From DASTCZ01 sp035308165 (GTDB taxonomy: Bacteria > Acidobacteriota > Terriglobia > Acidiferrales > UBA7541), in the NCBI GenBank assembly GCA_035308165.1, contig DATGHC010000010.1, positions 1-64,000 of the forward strand: a stretch of DNA of 64,000 nt. The letters run 5' to 3'. The notes beneath the pieces are model-generated. The model saw only the letters and a program-made list of their open reading frames with translations. It had not been told where the DNA came from and did not search any database. Below, one piece after another: positions 36,501 to 44,486 of this stretch (the first letter of the stretch is position 1; each line of letters begins with the position of its first letter). The translations under genes were made by a program, and so were the position numbers.

Positions 36501-36683
36501 TTTGCGGTCTTCGACAATCTAAACGCCAAACTCACTGCCTCGCTCGCCAAGTGGGACGACATTCAAAAGACTGACCTAGCCGCCTTGAACGACAAGATGC
36601 GCCAGGCCAACGTCCCGGGCATTTCCGTTCCGCCCGCGCGTCCCGCAGGAGGAGGTCGCGGCGGCCGCAGAAGCGGCAGTTAG
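33504..36683 (+). CDS. Large exported BNR-repeat (sialidase/VPS10-like) protein
   Basis: This 1059-residue protein has an N-terminal signal segment (HILFGIVLLVMLAAVISAAQ). Many BNR/Asp-box repeats follow (for example GVWKTTNGGENWTPL, GVWKSVDAGKTWTH, GVFRSTDGGKTWTKS, GVYRSDNGGDSW), which build two large beta-propellers. The C-terminal third is Gly/Arg/Pro-rich (GRRGGGGAPAPPTANV), then has a beta domain and a helical region. Proteins of this layout are common in Acidobacteriota and are annotated as glycosyl hydrolases, but no sialidase active site is evident. The tail ends GGGRGGRRSGS. A strong terminator follows. Confidence 0.85.
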   Translation: MKSQKWSAVHILFGIVLLVMLAAVISAAQSLDPAQWRPLRWRSVGPQRGGRALAVAGVAGNEDVYYFGAVAGGVWKTTNGGENWTPLTDSTDIRSIGAIAVAPSDPNVIYVGTGESCMRGDISYGDGVWKSVDAGKTWTHIGLEDTQHIARIAVDPRNADVVLVAAMGHAFGPNQERGVFRSTDGGKTWTKSLFKDDKTGAIDLSIDPQNPRIVFAALYQFVRKPWGFESGGPGSGIYRSADGGATWTQITGHGLPPGILGRIGISASGADGNRVYAIIEANHGGVYRSDNGGDSWQFMNGDHDLTQRSWYFHHIFADPKNADEVYVLNTSILRSTDGGHAFTAMRAPHGDNHGLWIDPTNSDWIINSNDGGATITHDGGRTWSTTDNQPTAEFYHVDTDTRYPYMLYGSQQDNSTVAISSRAGGFGRGGGGSDFYAVGGGESGWVVPKRDNPEITYGGSYDGLLTEYNHATGTERDVNPWPLNPMGSPASDVLQRFQWTFPIAASPHDPGILYAGSQYVFMSNNGGGSWTAISPDLTRNDKTKQADAGGSLSHDNTSVEYYDTVFCIAESPITKGEIWAGTDDGLVQLTRDGGKTWTNVTPKGIPEWIKVSIVAPSAITDGSAYVALDGQKLDDVRPYIYKTSDFGKSWQKITNGIPDGAFTHSVKEDTKRKGLLFAGTESGVFVSFDDGANWKSLRLNMPNTPVHDLVIKDDDLAIATHGRAFYILDNITPLREMTNEVMNTDAHLFTPITAYRGRGGMAVDYWFKAAPQGPVTIEITDSSGKVIRTFTGRGGARGEAPPAEEAAPAGGGRRGGGGAPAPPTANVGLNHFMWDLRTEPPSEVPGAVYWAGRGGGALVTTGTYGVKLTAGGQSYTAKVEVKTDPRINVPQADLDKQFEFATRINSRISAGHDAINQIRGLRTQIEMLHTRLAATPENKPVLDAADELNKKMTAVEEEMIQTKSTSGEDALNFPIRVVNQLVALFGTVEGADAAPTAQSFAVFDNLNAKLTASLAKWDDIQKTDLAALNDKMRQANVPGISVPPARPAGGGRGGRRSGS

Positions 36684-36710
36684 AGCAGTCACCGTCATTC
36701 CTGAACGAAG

Positions 36711-36747
36711 AGAGGCGGCTCAGATTCTCTGAGCCGCCTCTCTTTTT
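36711..36747 (+). terminator. Intrinsic terminator of the BNR-repeat gene
   Basis: AGAGGCGGCTCAG and CTGAGCCGCCTCT form a 13-base-pair stem with a 5-base loop, followed by CTTTTT. It begins about 28 bases after the stop codon. Confidence 0.92.
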
Positions 36748-36774
36748 CCTATTCGGCCCGCCAATAACTTCCCT

Positions 36775-36821
36775 GTCATCCTGAGGGCATGCGATCAGCA
36801 TGCCCGAAGGATCTGCTTACC
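36775..36821. repeat. Palindromic GTCATCCTGAG repeat, copy 2
   Basis: GTCATCCTGAGGGCATGC-GATCA-GCATGCCCGAAGGATC nearly matches the copy at 17521-17560. Differences in one arm (CATGC versus CATCC) are compensated in the other, so the hairpin is conserved. Confidence 0.8.
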
Positions 36822-36897
36822 TTGAACGAATTTCGTGAAGGGTGGCCGCCACGTTTCATGTGGCTGCCGCTTCAATCACACCCAACCAACTCGAACC

Positions 36898-37479
36898 TCA
36901 ACGCGTTGGCCCCGGGAAGGCCACTTTCGGCGCTTCCTTCGCCGCTTCCGGTGCCGCCAAATACGCGTCGTTCCGCTTGAACCCCGCCCATCCGGCAAAC
37001 ACGCTGTTCGGAAACAGTCCGATGTACGTGTTGTAATCCTGAATCGAATCGTTATACCGCTTGCGCTCCACCGCGATGCGATTCTCCGTCCCCGCCAATT
37101 CATCCTGCAGCCGCAGGAAATTCTCATTCGATTTCAGCGTCGGATAGTTCTCCACAATCACCAGCAGCCGGCTGAGCGCGCCATCCAGTTGTCCGTTCGC
37201 CGCAATTTTATCCTGAGGGGTTTGCGCGCCCATCAACGCCGAACGCGCCGCGGCGATATCATGAAAAACAGTCTGCTCCTGCGCAGCGTATCCCTTGACC
37301 GTCTCCACTAGGTTGGGAATCAGGTCCGCGCGCCTCTGCAGCACCACATCCACCTGCGCCCACTCCGATTTCACCGCTTCATTCTTTGTCACCATCTGAT
37401 TGCGCCGGCCGACATACATTCCGCCAATAATCAGCGCGATCAGAACCGCGACCATCAACACAATCATCACCTTCTTCAT
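36898..37479 (-). CDS. lemA: LemA family protein
   Basis: This 193-residue protein has an N-terminal membrane helix (VMIVLMVAVLIALIIGGMYV) and the LemA helical domain: EWAQVDVVLQRRADLIPNLV, VKGYAAQEQTVFHDIAAAR, LLVIVENYPTLKSNENFLRL and YNDSIQDYNTYIGLFPN. The last two are the family signatures. LemA proteins are anchored with an exported or periplasmic helical bundle; function is uncertain, although they commonly pair with TPM-domain proteins, as here. GGAGGGATGGA precedes the ATG. Confidence 0.93.
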   Translation of the reverse strand: MKKVMIVLMVAVLIALIIGGMYVGRRNQMVTKNEAVKSEWAQVDVVLQRRADLIPNLVETVKGYAAQEQTVFHDIAAARSALMGAQTPQDKIAANGQLDGALSRLLVIVENYPTLKSNENFLRLQDELAGTENRIAVERKRYNDSIQDYNTYIGLFPNSVFAGWAGFKRNDAYLAAPEAAKEAPKVAFPGPTR

Positions 37480-37493
37480 TCCATCCCTCCGGT

Positions 37494-37517
37494 GGCACAG
37501 CCTTCAGGCTGTGTGCC
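37494..37517. other. Hairpin between the nucleotidyltransferase-like gene and lemA
   Basis: CACAGCC-TTCA-GGCTGTG with flanking GGCA/TGCC forms a strong stem in the 65-base gap inside the operon, just ahead of the lemA ribosome-binding site. It could act as a partial terminator, mRNA-stability element or member of a dispersed repeat. Confidence 0.5.
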
Positions 37518-37544
37518 TTTCACTTTTCTCTTCCATCTGCTTCG

Positions 37545-38264
37545 TCAATTCTGAGCGTCCAATCTTCGGTCCACCAAATCCGTCACTGCCTCCACCAGCT
37601 CGCAATACCGCCGCAGCGTGTCCTCTACATCGATATCTTTCTCTTTCCTTTTTCCCTCGCGCAAATTCAGTATCACGTGAAAGCCCACAGGATCCGCCTT
37701 TGCCAAATCCGCCACCCGGTCAATCGCTTCCCGCTTGCCGGCCGCGGGCTTTTCTCCCAGCGCGATCAGCGCGTGGCGAAACAGCGTTGTGAACGACGAA
37801 AAAGCCGCGCGCATTACATCCAGCAGCACATTCGCTTTTCGCGGCGCCACCAGCAGAGTTTCACGCAGCCTCAGCCAATTCGTGCGCAGCTCTCTTTCCA
37901 CTTGCTGGCGATGGTAGCGCTGCGGCACCGCAAGCCCCGCGAAGAAATCCTCGCCGAACAGCATCTTGTGCTGCGCCTGCATATCCAGCAGCTCGATCGC
38001 GAACATGTCCGCCGAGCGGCGCAGCTCTTCCATGGTAAAAATCAGCGGCGCGGCGTGCCCCTGGCGAGTCCACCATTCCGCGGCGTCGTGCAGCGCTTCG
38101 ATCTTCGCGGCCGCGGCATCTGCCACAATGCAAAGCGTATTAAGCTTGGAGTGCCCCGCGCTGAATTCGCCCGTCACCGAGGAGCCGTACAGCACCACCG
38201 CCTTCAAATTTCCTGCCGCGGCGCTTTTCAGTTTTTCAACCAGCTCATCCAATTTATTTTCCAT
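37545..38264 (-). CDS. Nucleotidyltransferase-like protein with degenerate active site
   Basis: This 239-residue protein starts with the fold seen in small nucleotidyltransferases: LKAVVLYGSSVTGEFSAGHS followed by KLNTLCIV. In active enzymes the equivalent of HSKLNTL is usually SDIDL with two metal-binding Asp; here these are Lys and Asn, so transfer activity is unlikely. The second half is helical (LRTNWLRLRETLLVAPRKAN) and resembles substrate-binding or helical partner domains. It is sandwiched between lemA and the TPM gene on the same strand and is probably in their operon. Its role is unknown. Confidence 0.7.
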   Translation of the reverse strand: MENKLDELVEKLKSAAAGNLKAVVLYGSSVTGEFSAGHSKLNTLCIVADAAAAKIEALHDAAEWWTRQGHAAPLIFTMEELRRSADMFAIELLDMQAQHKMLFGEDFFAGLAVPQRYHRQQVERELRTNWLRLRETLLVAPRKANVLLDVMRAAFSSFTTLFRHALIALGEKPAAGKREAIDRVADLAKADPVGFHVILNLREGKRKEKDIDVEDTLRRYCELVEAVTDLVDRRLDAQN

Positions 38265-38291
38265 CGCTCCCGCTCTCCGCTCCCGAAAAAC

Positions 38292-39161
38292 CTACCAACT
38301 CCCGCTTGCGCCGCCGCCCCCGAAACCACCGCCGCCGAATCCGCCAAAACCTCCGCCACCACCGCCTCCTCCTCCAAATCCGCCGCCCCAGGAGCTTCCT
38401 CCACCTCCCCACGATCCGCCCCTTCCGCCGCTCATCATGTTGCCCATGACGAACCACATCCACCAGGGAATCCCTCCGCCGCTCCGTCCCCCTCTGGATG
38501 GTCCACCACGCCGAAATAGGCCGGCGATAATTACAACGACTATGATCAGCACAATGACCGGTAGTAGCCATTGCAGATCCGTGTAGGCAACGGGTGTCCC
38601 ACCACTCTCGCCAGAGGGAGGATTCACTCCATTTAGCGAAGTCAGCGTGACGCCCTTATCCGCCGCGATCACCGTCGCGACGCGCTGAGTCATCAACAGC
38701 ACCGCGCCGTCGTAATCGCTCTGCCGTAACAGCGGAACCGCCTCGCGCTCGAACCCGCCCACTTTTCCATCCGGCAGGATCCCTTCGAGCCCGTAGCCCA
38801 CCTCTATGCGGTCCTTGTGATCGTTTGGCGCCAGCAGGATCATCACTCCGCGCGAGGATTGCTTCGGCCCCACTCCCCACTGCGACGCCAAATCAAATGA
38901 GTATTGCTCGGCAGACTCACCCTCCAGCGATTTCACGGTCACGATGGCAATCTGCGCGCCCGCGCTGTGATCCACTTCGCCGCACAGCGCCGTCAATTTG
39001 TCTTTCGCGCTAGCGCTCAGCACGCCCGCGAAGTCGTTCACGTATCCCTGCGGCTTCAGGTCCTTGATTTTTTCCGCGCGCGCGCCCACCCAGATCAGCG
39101 CGACGCAGCTCAGCGCAAGTACTCGTGCCGCAGTCTTAGCAAAGGAGTGTGTGGAGGACAT
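38292..39161 (-). CDS. TPM-domain (YgcG-like) membrane protein with glycine-rich tail
   Basis: The product is about 289 residues from ATG 39161 (signal segment VLALSCVALIWVGARA). The TPM domain shows GYVNDFAGVLSASAKDKLTA, AQIAIVTVKSLEGESAEQY, GVMILLAPNDHKDRIEVGYG and LEGILPDGKVGGFEREAVPL. One membrane helix follows (WLLPVIVLIIVVVIIAGLF), then a tail of almost only Gly, Ser, Trp and Phe. TPM proteins appear beside LemA in many genomes and have been linked to photosystem repair or phosphatase activity in others; neither can be claimed here. ATG 39188 and 39215 are possible alternatives. Confidence 0.88.
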   Translation of the reverse strand: MSSTHSFAKTAARVLALSCVALIWVGARAEKIKDLKPQGYVNDFAGVLSASAKDKLTALCGEVDHSAGAQIAIVTVKSLEGESAEQYSFDLASQWGVGPKQSSRGVMILLAPNDHKDRIEVGYGLEGILPDGKVGGFEREAVPLLRQSDYDGAVLLMTQRVATVIAADKGVTLTSLNGVNPPSGESGGTPVAYTDLQWLLPVIVLIIVVVIIAGLFRRGGPSRGGRSGGGIPWWMWFVMGNMMSGGRGGSWGGGGSSWGGGFGGGGGGGGGFGGFGGGGFGGGGASGSW

Positions 39162-39281
39162 CCGATAATCTTTCGTGGTGGAATCCATATTAGGATGCCC
39201 GCGCCGGGGCGTCAATGTTCAGCGAGGATTCAACTCAGGCGAATCCTGGTTCCAACTTCAAAAGAAGACGGGACAAAATAA

Positions 39282-39312
39282 AAGGAGGCGACCCAGGTCT
39301 AGTCGCCTCCTT
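39282..39312. other. Strong hairpin in the TPM/rnr divergent region
   Basis: AAGGAGGCGAC and GTCGCCTCCTT pair perfectly around a 9-base loop. On the minus strand it is followed by TTTATTTTG, a terminator-like tail, yet the next gene on that strand begins only about 120 bases later. It could be a leader attenuator of the TPM operon or the end of a short RNA from 39313-39460. The loop-proximal arm also contains GGAGG. Confidence 0.5.
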
Positions 39313-39465
39313 GTTGTCCCTCATCGGGGACCCACCCGGCTTGTCGGAGGAAGTCCGGATGGTATGTGTTGACCTGAACCCTAAAACCCAGGCCCCCCAG
39401 AAAAGTTGCGCACAAATTCACCCCTTACCCGTTAGAATATCCCCGGCCCCAACGCCCTCCTTGCC

Positions 39466-42018
39466 ATGAAAAGCCGCCGAAAACCGGGCACTTTTGACCA
39501 CCAAGCCGAGCCACACAAAGGGCCCACCCCGCAGGAGCTTTTGGCCCACTTGGCCAAGGCTTCCAAGCCCATGAGCCTACGCGAAATTGCGGCCGAAATG
39601 GAGCTAAAACACCACGGCCGCCGTGAACTTGCCAAGATAATCGTCCGCCTCAGGAAGCGCGGCGAGGTCGAGGAGGTGAACCACGGCCGATTCATGATTT
39701 CAGCGGACGCGCCGCGTCAAAAGTCGGCCAAACCTTCGCCGCCCCGCCCCCTTCCCGAATCGGGAACCGGCCATGCACAAGCTGTGCCAACGTCTAAGTC
39801 CCTACAAACAAAAGGTTTGCCACGTTCAGAGCCGGGGTTGGTTCATGGCAGGCTGGTCGCCCACCAAGACGGCTACGGGTTTGTGGTTCCGGACACCCCC
39901 ATCCCAGGTGTTGAAGGCGACCTCTTCATCGGCCGCGATGCCATGGGTGACGCCATGCATGGCGACCGGGTGGTCGCTCGTGTGGGGCATCGTGATAACC
40001 GGGGACGCGCCGAAGGTCGCCTGGTTAGGGTTAAAGGCCGTGCCCACGCTACGGTGGTTGGTCTTTTCCGCTACGGCTCACGTGAAAATGTCGTTCTGCC
40101 ATATCAGGCGCGCCTTGCCGAAGTCGTCATCCCGCCCGGTGAGGAGCTGCCCGCTGAACTGGCCGCCAAGTTGGGCATCGCCCGCCCCGCCAGCCCGCGT
40201 GCCCGAATCCCTCAACTCGATGGCGCGGTGGTCAACGTGCAGCTCCTGCGTTTTCCCCGCGGCGGCGTTGCCGCAACCGGACGCGTCATCGAAATCCTCG
40301 GCCGCCCCGGAGACATGGGAGTGGATGTCGAAATCATCCTGCGCAAGCACCACATCCCGCACGAGTTTCCGCCCGAGGTGATCGCCGAAGCTGAAGAGGT
40401 CGCCCGCCCTCCGCGCGAAACCGATCTCGCGGGCCGTCGCGATTTTCGCGCGCTTCCCATCGTCACCATTGACGGTGAAACCGCCCGAGATTTCGACGAC
40501 GCCGTTTACGTGGAACGCAAAGGCACGCGCTGGCAATTGCAGGTCCACATTGCCGACGTCGCCCATTACGTTCGTCGCGGCGGCCCGCTTGATCGCGAAG
40601 CGCGGCTGCGCGGCACCTCTGTTTATTTTCCCGATCGCGCGGTGCCCATGCTCCCGGAAGCGCTCTCCAACGACATTTGTTCGCTCAAGCCCGGCGTGGA
40701 TCGGCTGGTGATGAGCGTCATCATGGAAATTGATGAGCGCGGCGAAATCACTTCCGCTGACTTAACTCGCGGCGTGATTCATTCCGCCGCTCGCATGACT
40801 TATACGGATGTAAATAAAGTCATCGAAGGCAACGAGGAAGCCACCGCCCGTTACGCGCATCTCGCACAACATTTCCGGGACATGCGTGACCTCGCGCTCA
40901 TCTTCAACGCCCGCCGCGCGCGCCTTGGCTCCATTGATTTCGATTTGCCCGAGCCGGTCATTGAATTCGATCCTGAAGGCCGCATGACCAGCATCGTCCG
41001 CAGCGAGCGCAACATCGCTCACCGCCTCATTGAAGAGTTCATGCTCGCTGCCAATCAAGCGGTCGCGCACTTCCTTCTCCAACGTGGACTCGGTTTCCTC
41101 CACCGCATCCACGAAAAGCCCGACGCCAAGAAAGTTATCGAATTTGAAGAGCTGGCCCATGCCTTCGGGTATTCGCTCGGCGTCCCCGGACTGGCCGAGC
41201 GCCGCCTGCAAGTGCGCCACGGAAGCGTGCTGGCCAGGGGGCACGAAGGCCGCTCCGGACGCGGCAGCCGCGAGCGACCCATGTTCGTCGCCACGCCCGA
41301 TATCGGTGATCTCGACATCACGCCCCGGCATTACAAGCGCCTCACGGAAAAAATCGCCGGCAAGCCCGAAGAGCGCATCCTTTCTTACTTGATGCTGCGC
41401 TCGCTCAAGCAGGCGCGCTACTCCCCGGAAGCGCTGGGCCATTTCGCGCTTGCCTTCCACGAATATGCGCATTTCACTTCGCCGATTCGCCGTTATCCGG
41501 ATCTGATTGTTCATCGCGTGCTGAAGTGGGCGCTCGATCATCCGCAAGCTTCCGCCGGCGCCTCGGGGGAAAATGTTCGTGGCCCTTATCGTGAAGTGGA
41601 GCTGGAAGAGCTGGGAGCCGAGACCTCAAACGCCGAGCGCCGCGCCGTAATGGCCGAGCGCGAATTGATGGATTGGAAGACCGCTCAATTCATGGAAAGC
41701 CGCTTGGGCGACGAATTCGAGGCGCTGATTATTTCCGTTCAAAAATTCGGTTTCTTCGTGGAGCTGATGGAAGTTTTTGTGGAAGGGCTGGTGCCCATCA
41801 ATCGGCTGGAAGAGCAGTTGGGTGAGCGCGTTGTCTATCGCGAGAAGGATCACGCCATCGTCGCCAATTCCGTTTCGCAGCGCGCTCGCTCCGGCCGCGC
41901 CCGCACCTGGCATCTGGGCGACATCATCCGCGTAGTCGCCGAGCGCATTGACCCCATTCGCCGCCGCGTCGAATTTGCTTTAGCGGAGGGTGCGTCCTCC
42001 TCCGCGCCCCGGCGTTAA
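39466..42018 (+). CDS. rnr: Ribonuclease R
   Basis: This 850-residue 3'-5' exoribonuclease degrades structured RNA. It has an N-terminal winged-helix region (PMSLREIAAEMELKHHGRRE) and a low-complexity linker. Cold-shock-like OB folds follow (GRLVAHQDGYGFVVPDTPIP, GDRVVARVGHRD). The RNB catalytic domain carries IDGETARDFDDAVYVER with the metal-binding acidic residues and FAHFTSPIRRYPDLIVHR-type sequence (YAHFTSPIRRYPDL). A C-terminal S1 domain (FEALIISVQKFGFFVELMEV) completes it. The region around SGRGSRERPMF is a short basic insertion within RNB. The stop is 28 bases from the convergent glmU stop. Confidence 0.95.
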   Translation: MKSRRKPGTFDHQAEPHKGPTPQELLAHLAKASKPMSLREIAAEMELKHHGRRELAKIIVRLRKRGEVEEVNHGRFMISADAPRQKSAKPSPPRPLPESGTGHAQAVPTSKSLQTKGLPRSEPGLVHGRLVAHQDGYGFVVPDTPIPGVEGDLFIGRDAMGDAMHGDRVVARVGHRDNRGRAEGRLVRVKGRAHATVVGLFRYGSRENVVLPYQARLAEVVIPPGEELPAELAAKLGIARPASPRARIPQLDGAVVNVQLLRFPRGGVAATGRVIEILGRPGDMGVDVEIILRKHHIPHEFPPEVIAEAEEVARPPRETDLAGRRDFRALPIVTIDGETARDFDDAVYVERKGTRWQLQVHIADVAHYVRRGGPLDREARLRGTSVYFPDRAVPMLPEALSNDICSLKPGVDRLVMSVIMEIDERGEITSADLTRGVIHSAARMTYTDVNKVIEGNEEATARYAHLAQHFRDMRDLALIFNARRARLGSIDFDLPEPVIEFDPEGRMTSIVRSERNIAHRLIEEFMLAANQAVAHFLLQRGLGFLHRIHEKPDAKKVIEFEELAHAFGYSLGVPGLAERRLQVRHGSVLARGHEGRSGRGSRERPMFVATPDIGDLDITPRHYKRLTEKIAGKPEERILSYLMLRSLKQARYSPEALGHFALAFHEYAHFTSPIRRYPDLIVHRVLKWALDHPQASAGASGENVRGPYREVELEELGAETSNAERRAVMAERELMDWKTAQFMESRLGDEFEALIISVQKFGFFVELMEVFVEGLVPINRLEEQLGERVVYREKDHAIVANSVSQRARSGRARTWHLGDIIRVVAERIDPIRRRVEFALAEGASSSAPRR

Positions 42019-42046
42019 GGCCTTTTCTTTTCCCGCCTTCTTAGCT

Positions 42047-43531
42047 TCACCTCTTCCGCCGCGATTTCGCCTTCGCTCTTTTTTTCGGATGTTTGCGCGA
42101 AACTTTGCGGCGCTTCTTTGGGGTCGCTTTCTCCTTCGCCATTTCCCGCCGCCGCGCCCGTGCCCATCCAATCTTATTTTCCTGCCGCCCGCGGGCAATC
42201 CCCAGCGCATCCGCCGGAACGTTTTGAACGATTACCGATCCCGCCGCCACATACGCCCCATCCCCCACGCGCACCGGAGCCACCAGCGCCGTATCGCTTC
42301 CAATGAAAACGCGTTTCCCAATCGTGGTGGGATTCTTGTGCACCCCGTCGTAATTGCAGGTTATCGTTCCCGCGCCCACATTCGTTTCTTCGCCGATCCG
42401 TGCATCGCCCAGGTAGCTCAGGTGCATGGCCTTCGCGCGCCGTCCCAGCACCGTTTTCTTTGCTTCCACAAAATTCCCCAGCCGCGCGTCTTCCCCAATT
42501 TCCACGTGTTCGCGCAGGTGCGCGAACGGCCCGATCTGCGCGTCCGCCGCTATTCTGCTGGCGTTCAGCATGCAATACGGCTTCACGATCACGCCCTCGC
42601 CCAGGGTCATGTCGCGCAAAATACTTCCCACGCCGATGCGGCAATTCGCGCCAATCCGCGTACGCCCTAGGAGTTGCACGCCCGCATCCAGAATTGTGTC
42701 CGGTCCCGCGGTCACTTCCGGATCAATCACCACGGTTTCGGGAAATTGTATGCTCACGCCATTCGCCATCAGCGTTTCTGCTGCGCGCCGCCGGAATGTC
42801 CGGTCCACCTCCGCCAGTTCCGCGCGTGTATTGCATCCCAGAATTTCCGCCGCATCGGCCGCAATTTTCGCCAGCACGGTTTCCCCCTGGTCGGCCAGTG
42901 CCGCAATCGCATCCGTCAAATAAAGCTCGCGGTGGATGTTGTCCGGACGCAGCCTGGCCATCGCCGGCCACAATTTCGCCAACGCAAAACAATAGATACT
43001 CGAGTTGACCTCGTTGATTTGGCCTTGATCCCCGGTCAACCGCGATTGCTCGACAATCGCCGCCACGCGTCCGCTGGACCCATCGCTATCCTTGCGAACG
43101 ATGCGTCCGTATCCTGTGGGATCGGCCAGAACTGCGGTCAGCAGAGTGGCCGCCGCGCCGCCATCCACATGCGCGCGCATCAGACCTTTCAAAGTCTCTG
43201 TGCGCACCAGCGGCGCGTCGCCCGGCAACACCAGTACGTGCCGCGCTCCGCCAAGAGCCTTTCGCGCCACCAGCAAGGCATGCCCGGTGCCGCGCTGCGG
43301 ATTTTGCAGCACCGCCTTCGCACCCAGCGGAGTAACCGCGGCTTCAACCTGTTCCGCCTGATGCCCAACCACCACGCGTATGCCGCGCGTGCCCAATCCT
43401 TTGCACGCATGCACCACCTGCTCCACCAGCGTCCGTCCTCCGGCGCGATGCAGCACCTTCGCCAGGTTCGACTTCAGCCGGGTCCCTTTTCCCGCAGCCA
43501 ACACCACCACCACGAATTCGTTATTTGCCAT
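42047..43531 (-). CDS. glmU: Bifunctional GlmU: N-acetylglucosamine-1-phosphate uridylyltransferase / glucosamine-1-phosphate acetyltransferase
   Basis: This 494-residue enzyme makes UDP-GlcNAc for peptidoglycan and LPS. The pyrophosphorylase domain starts VVVLAAGKGTRLKS and continues KVLHRAGGRTLVEQV, LQNPQRGTGHALLVARKAL and VLPGDAPLVRTETL. The C-terminal left-handed beta-helix shows hexapeptide repeats, with GAGTITCNYDGVHKNPTTIG and GSDTALVAPVRVGDGAYVAA typical of the acetyltransferase part. The protein is about 40 residues longer than E. coli GlmU (456), because of a C-terminal tail of almost only Lys, Arg, Ala and Pro after GRQENKIGWARAR. The usual Pro of the KVLH motif is Ala (NLAKVLH). 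Confidence 0.95.
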   Translation of the reverse strand: MANNEFVVVVLAAGKGTRLKSNLAKVLHRAGGRTLVEQVVHACKGLGTRGIRVVVGHQAEQVEAAVTPLGAKAVLQNPQRGTGHALLVARKALGGARHVLVLPGDAPLVRTETLKGLMRAHVDGGAAATLLTAVLADPTGYGRIVRKDSDGSSGRVAAIVEQSRLTGDQGQINEVNSSIYCFALAKLWPAMARLRPDNIHRELYLTDAIAALADQGETVLAKIAADAAEILGCNTRAELAEVDRTFRRRAAETLMANGVSIQFPETVVIDPEVTAGPDTILDAGVQLLGRTRIGANCRIGVGSILRDMTLGEGVIVKPYCMLNASRIAADAQIGPFAHLREHVEIGEDARLGNFVEAKKTVLGRRAKAMHLSYLGDARIGEETNVGAGTITCNYDGVHKNPTTIGKRVFIGSDTALVAPVRVGDGAYVAAGSVIVQNVPADALGIARGRQENKIGWARARRREMAKEKATPKKRRKVSRKHPKKRAKAKSRRKR

Positions 43532-43671
43532 ATTTGTGATTCTCGCCCGGCGCGCCTACTTTCGCAATCCGTGGCCGCGCGCCCCTTGTGGAAACACTAA
43601 CATTTTCTGCGAAATGCTGGAAATCCCCAAGAAATACACAGAAAATCCCCGCGCAACCCTGCCTCATTTAG

Positions 43672-43765
43672 GTGCATCCCATTCTTGGCACTTGGCTGTG
43701 CGCCAAGTGCGGCCCGCCTCACCCATACCAGGCGGGGCCGCACGCAATAAGGGGTGGGACGGCAC
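43672..43765. repeat. REP-like double-hairpin element
   Basis: The segment is bounded by GTGCATCCCATTCTTGGCAC at one end and GGGGTGGGACGGCAC at the other. It contains two strong hairpins: GCACTTGGC-TGTGC-GCCAAGTGC (43688-43710), and GGCCCGCCT / AGGCGGGGCC with one bulge (43711-43739). It lies in the gap between glmU and a small outer membrane barrel gene and looks like a dispersed palindromic repeat of the kind common in Acidobacteriota. Confidence 0.6.
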
Positions 43766-43814
43766 TGAACCATGCCGCTCCCAACAAAAACCTAAAGATG
43801 GAGGACCATAAATC

Positions 43815-44387
43815 ATGCGGAAAGTTGTGTCTCTTCTAGTGTTCTCATTACTTCTTGGATTTGCTGCCGCCGCCCAAGATAAGGCCGATACCTTTGTCGG
43901 CTATTCCTACACGCGGCAGAATTATGGGAATGGATTCAATCCAACCAATCTGAATGGCGGAATTGGCCAGGTCGTCTTTTACCCCACCAGCTGGTTCGGG
44001 GTTGTGGGTGAAGTCGGCGGCCAATTTACGGGAAGCGTTTCAACCGTACTTCCCCCGGTTATCACTCCCACATCCACTTCCGGAGTGATGTACACCTTCA
44101 TGGGTGGTCCTCGCCTCGCATTCCGCCACGGCCCGTTCCAGCCTTATGTTCAGGGACTTTTCGGGCTGTCACACTTGGATACCAATCTCCAAACCGCTCT
44201 GGGCGCTTCCTCCTCGAATGGCTTTGCCATGGCGCTTGGCGGTGGAGTGGATTTGAAGTTGGCACGCCACTTTGCGGTGCGTTTGGGACAACTGGACTAC
44301 TTGCTCACGCAGCTCAATAGTCCAGCAAACGTCCGTTTTACTCAGAATAATTTTCGCTACTCGGCCGGTTTTGTTTTCCGGTTCTAA
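43815..44387 (+). CDS. Small outer membrane beta-barrel protein
   Basis: This 190-residue protein has a signal peptide (VVSLLVFSLLLGFAAAAQD) and alternating beta strands with aromatic girdles (DTFVGYSYTRQNYGNGFNP, MYTFMGGPRLAFRHGPF, FAVRLGQLDYLLTQL). It ends FRYSAGFVFRF, with the C-terminal Phe typical of outer membrane barrels. It resembles OmpA/opacity-like eight-strand barrels. GGAGG lies 11 bases upstream of ATG. A terminator follows about 100 bases after the stop. Confidence 0.85.
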   Translation: MRKVVSLLVFSLLLGFAAAAQDKADTFVGYSYTRQNYGNGFNPTNLNGGIGQVVFYPTSWFGVVGEVGGQFTGSVSTVLPPVITPTSTSGVMYTFMGGPRLAFRHGPFQPYVQGLFGLSHLDTNLQTALGASSSNGFAMALGGGVDLKLARHFAVRLGQLDYLLTQLNSPANVRFTQNNFRYSAGFVFRF

Positions 44388-44486
44388 GGAAAATTATTCC
44401 GTTGACCTGCCGGGGCCAAAGCAACTGTTGATCGGGCCTCGGTTTTTAGGGGGGCCGGCGCTTCCGCTCTGGCATTCTGCGAGGGT

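Noticed and set aside
39340..39360. GAGGAAGTCCGG resembling the conserved RNase P RNA core
   Set aside because: The rest of the RNase P fold and size are missing.
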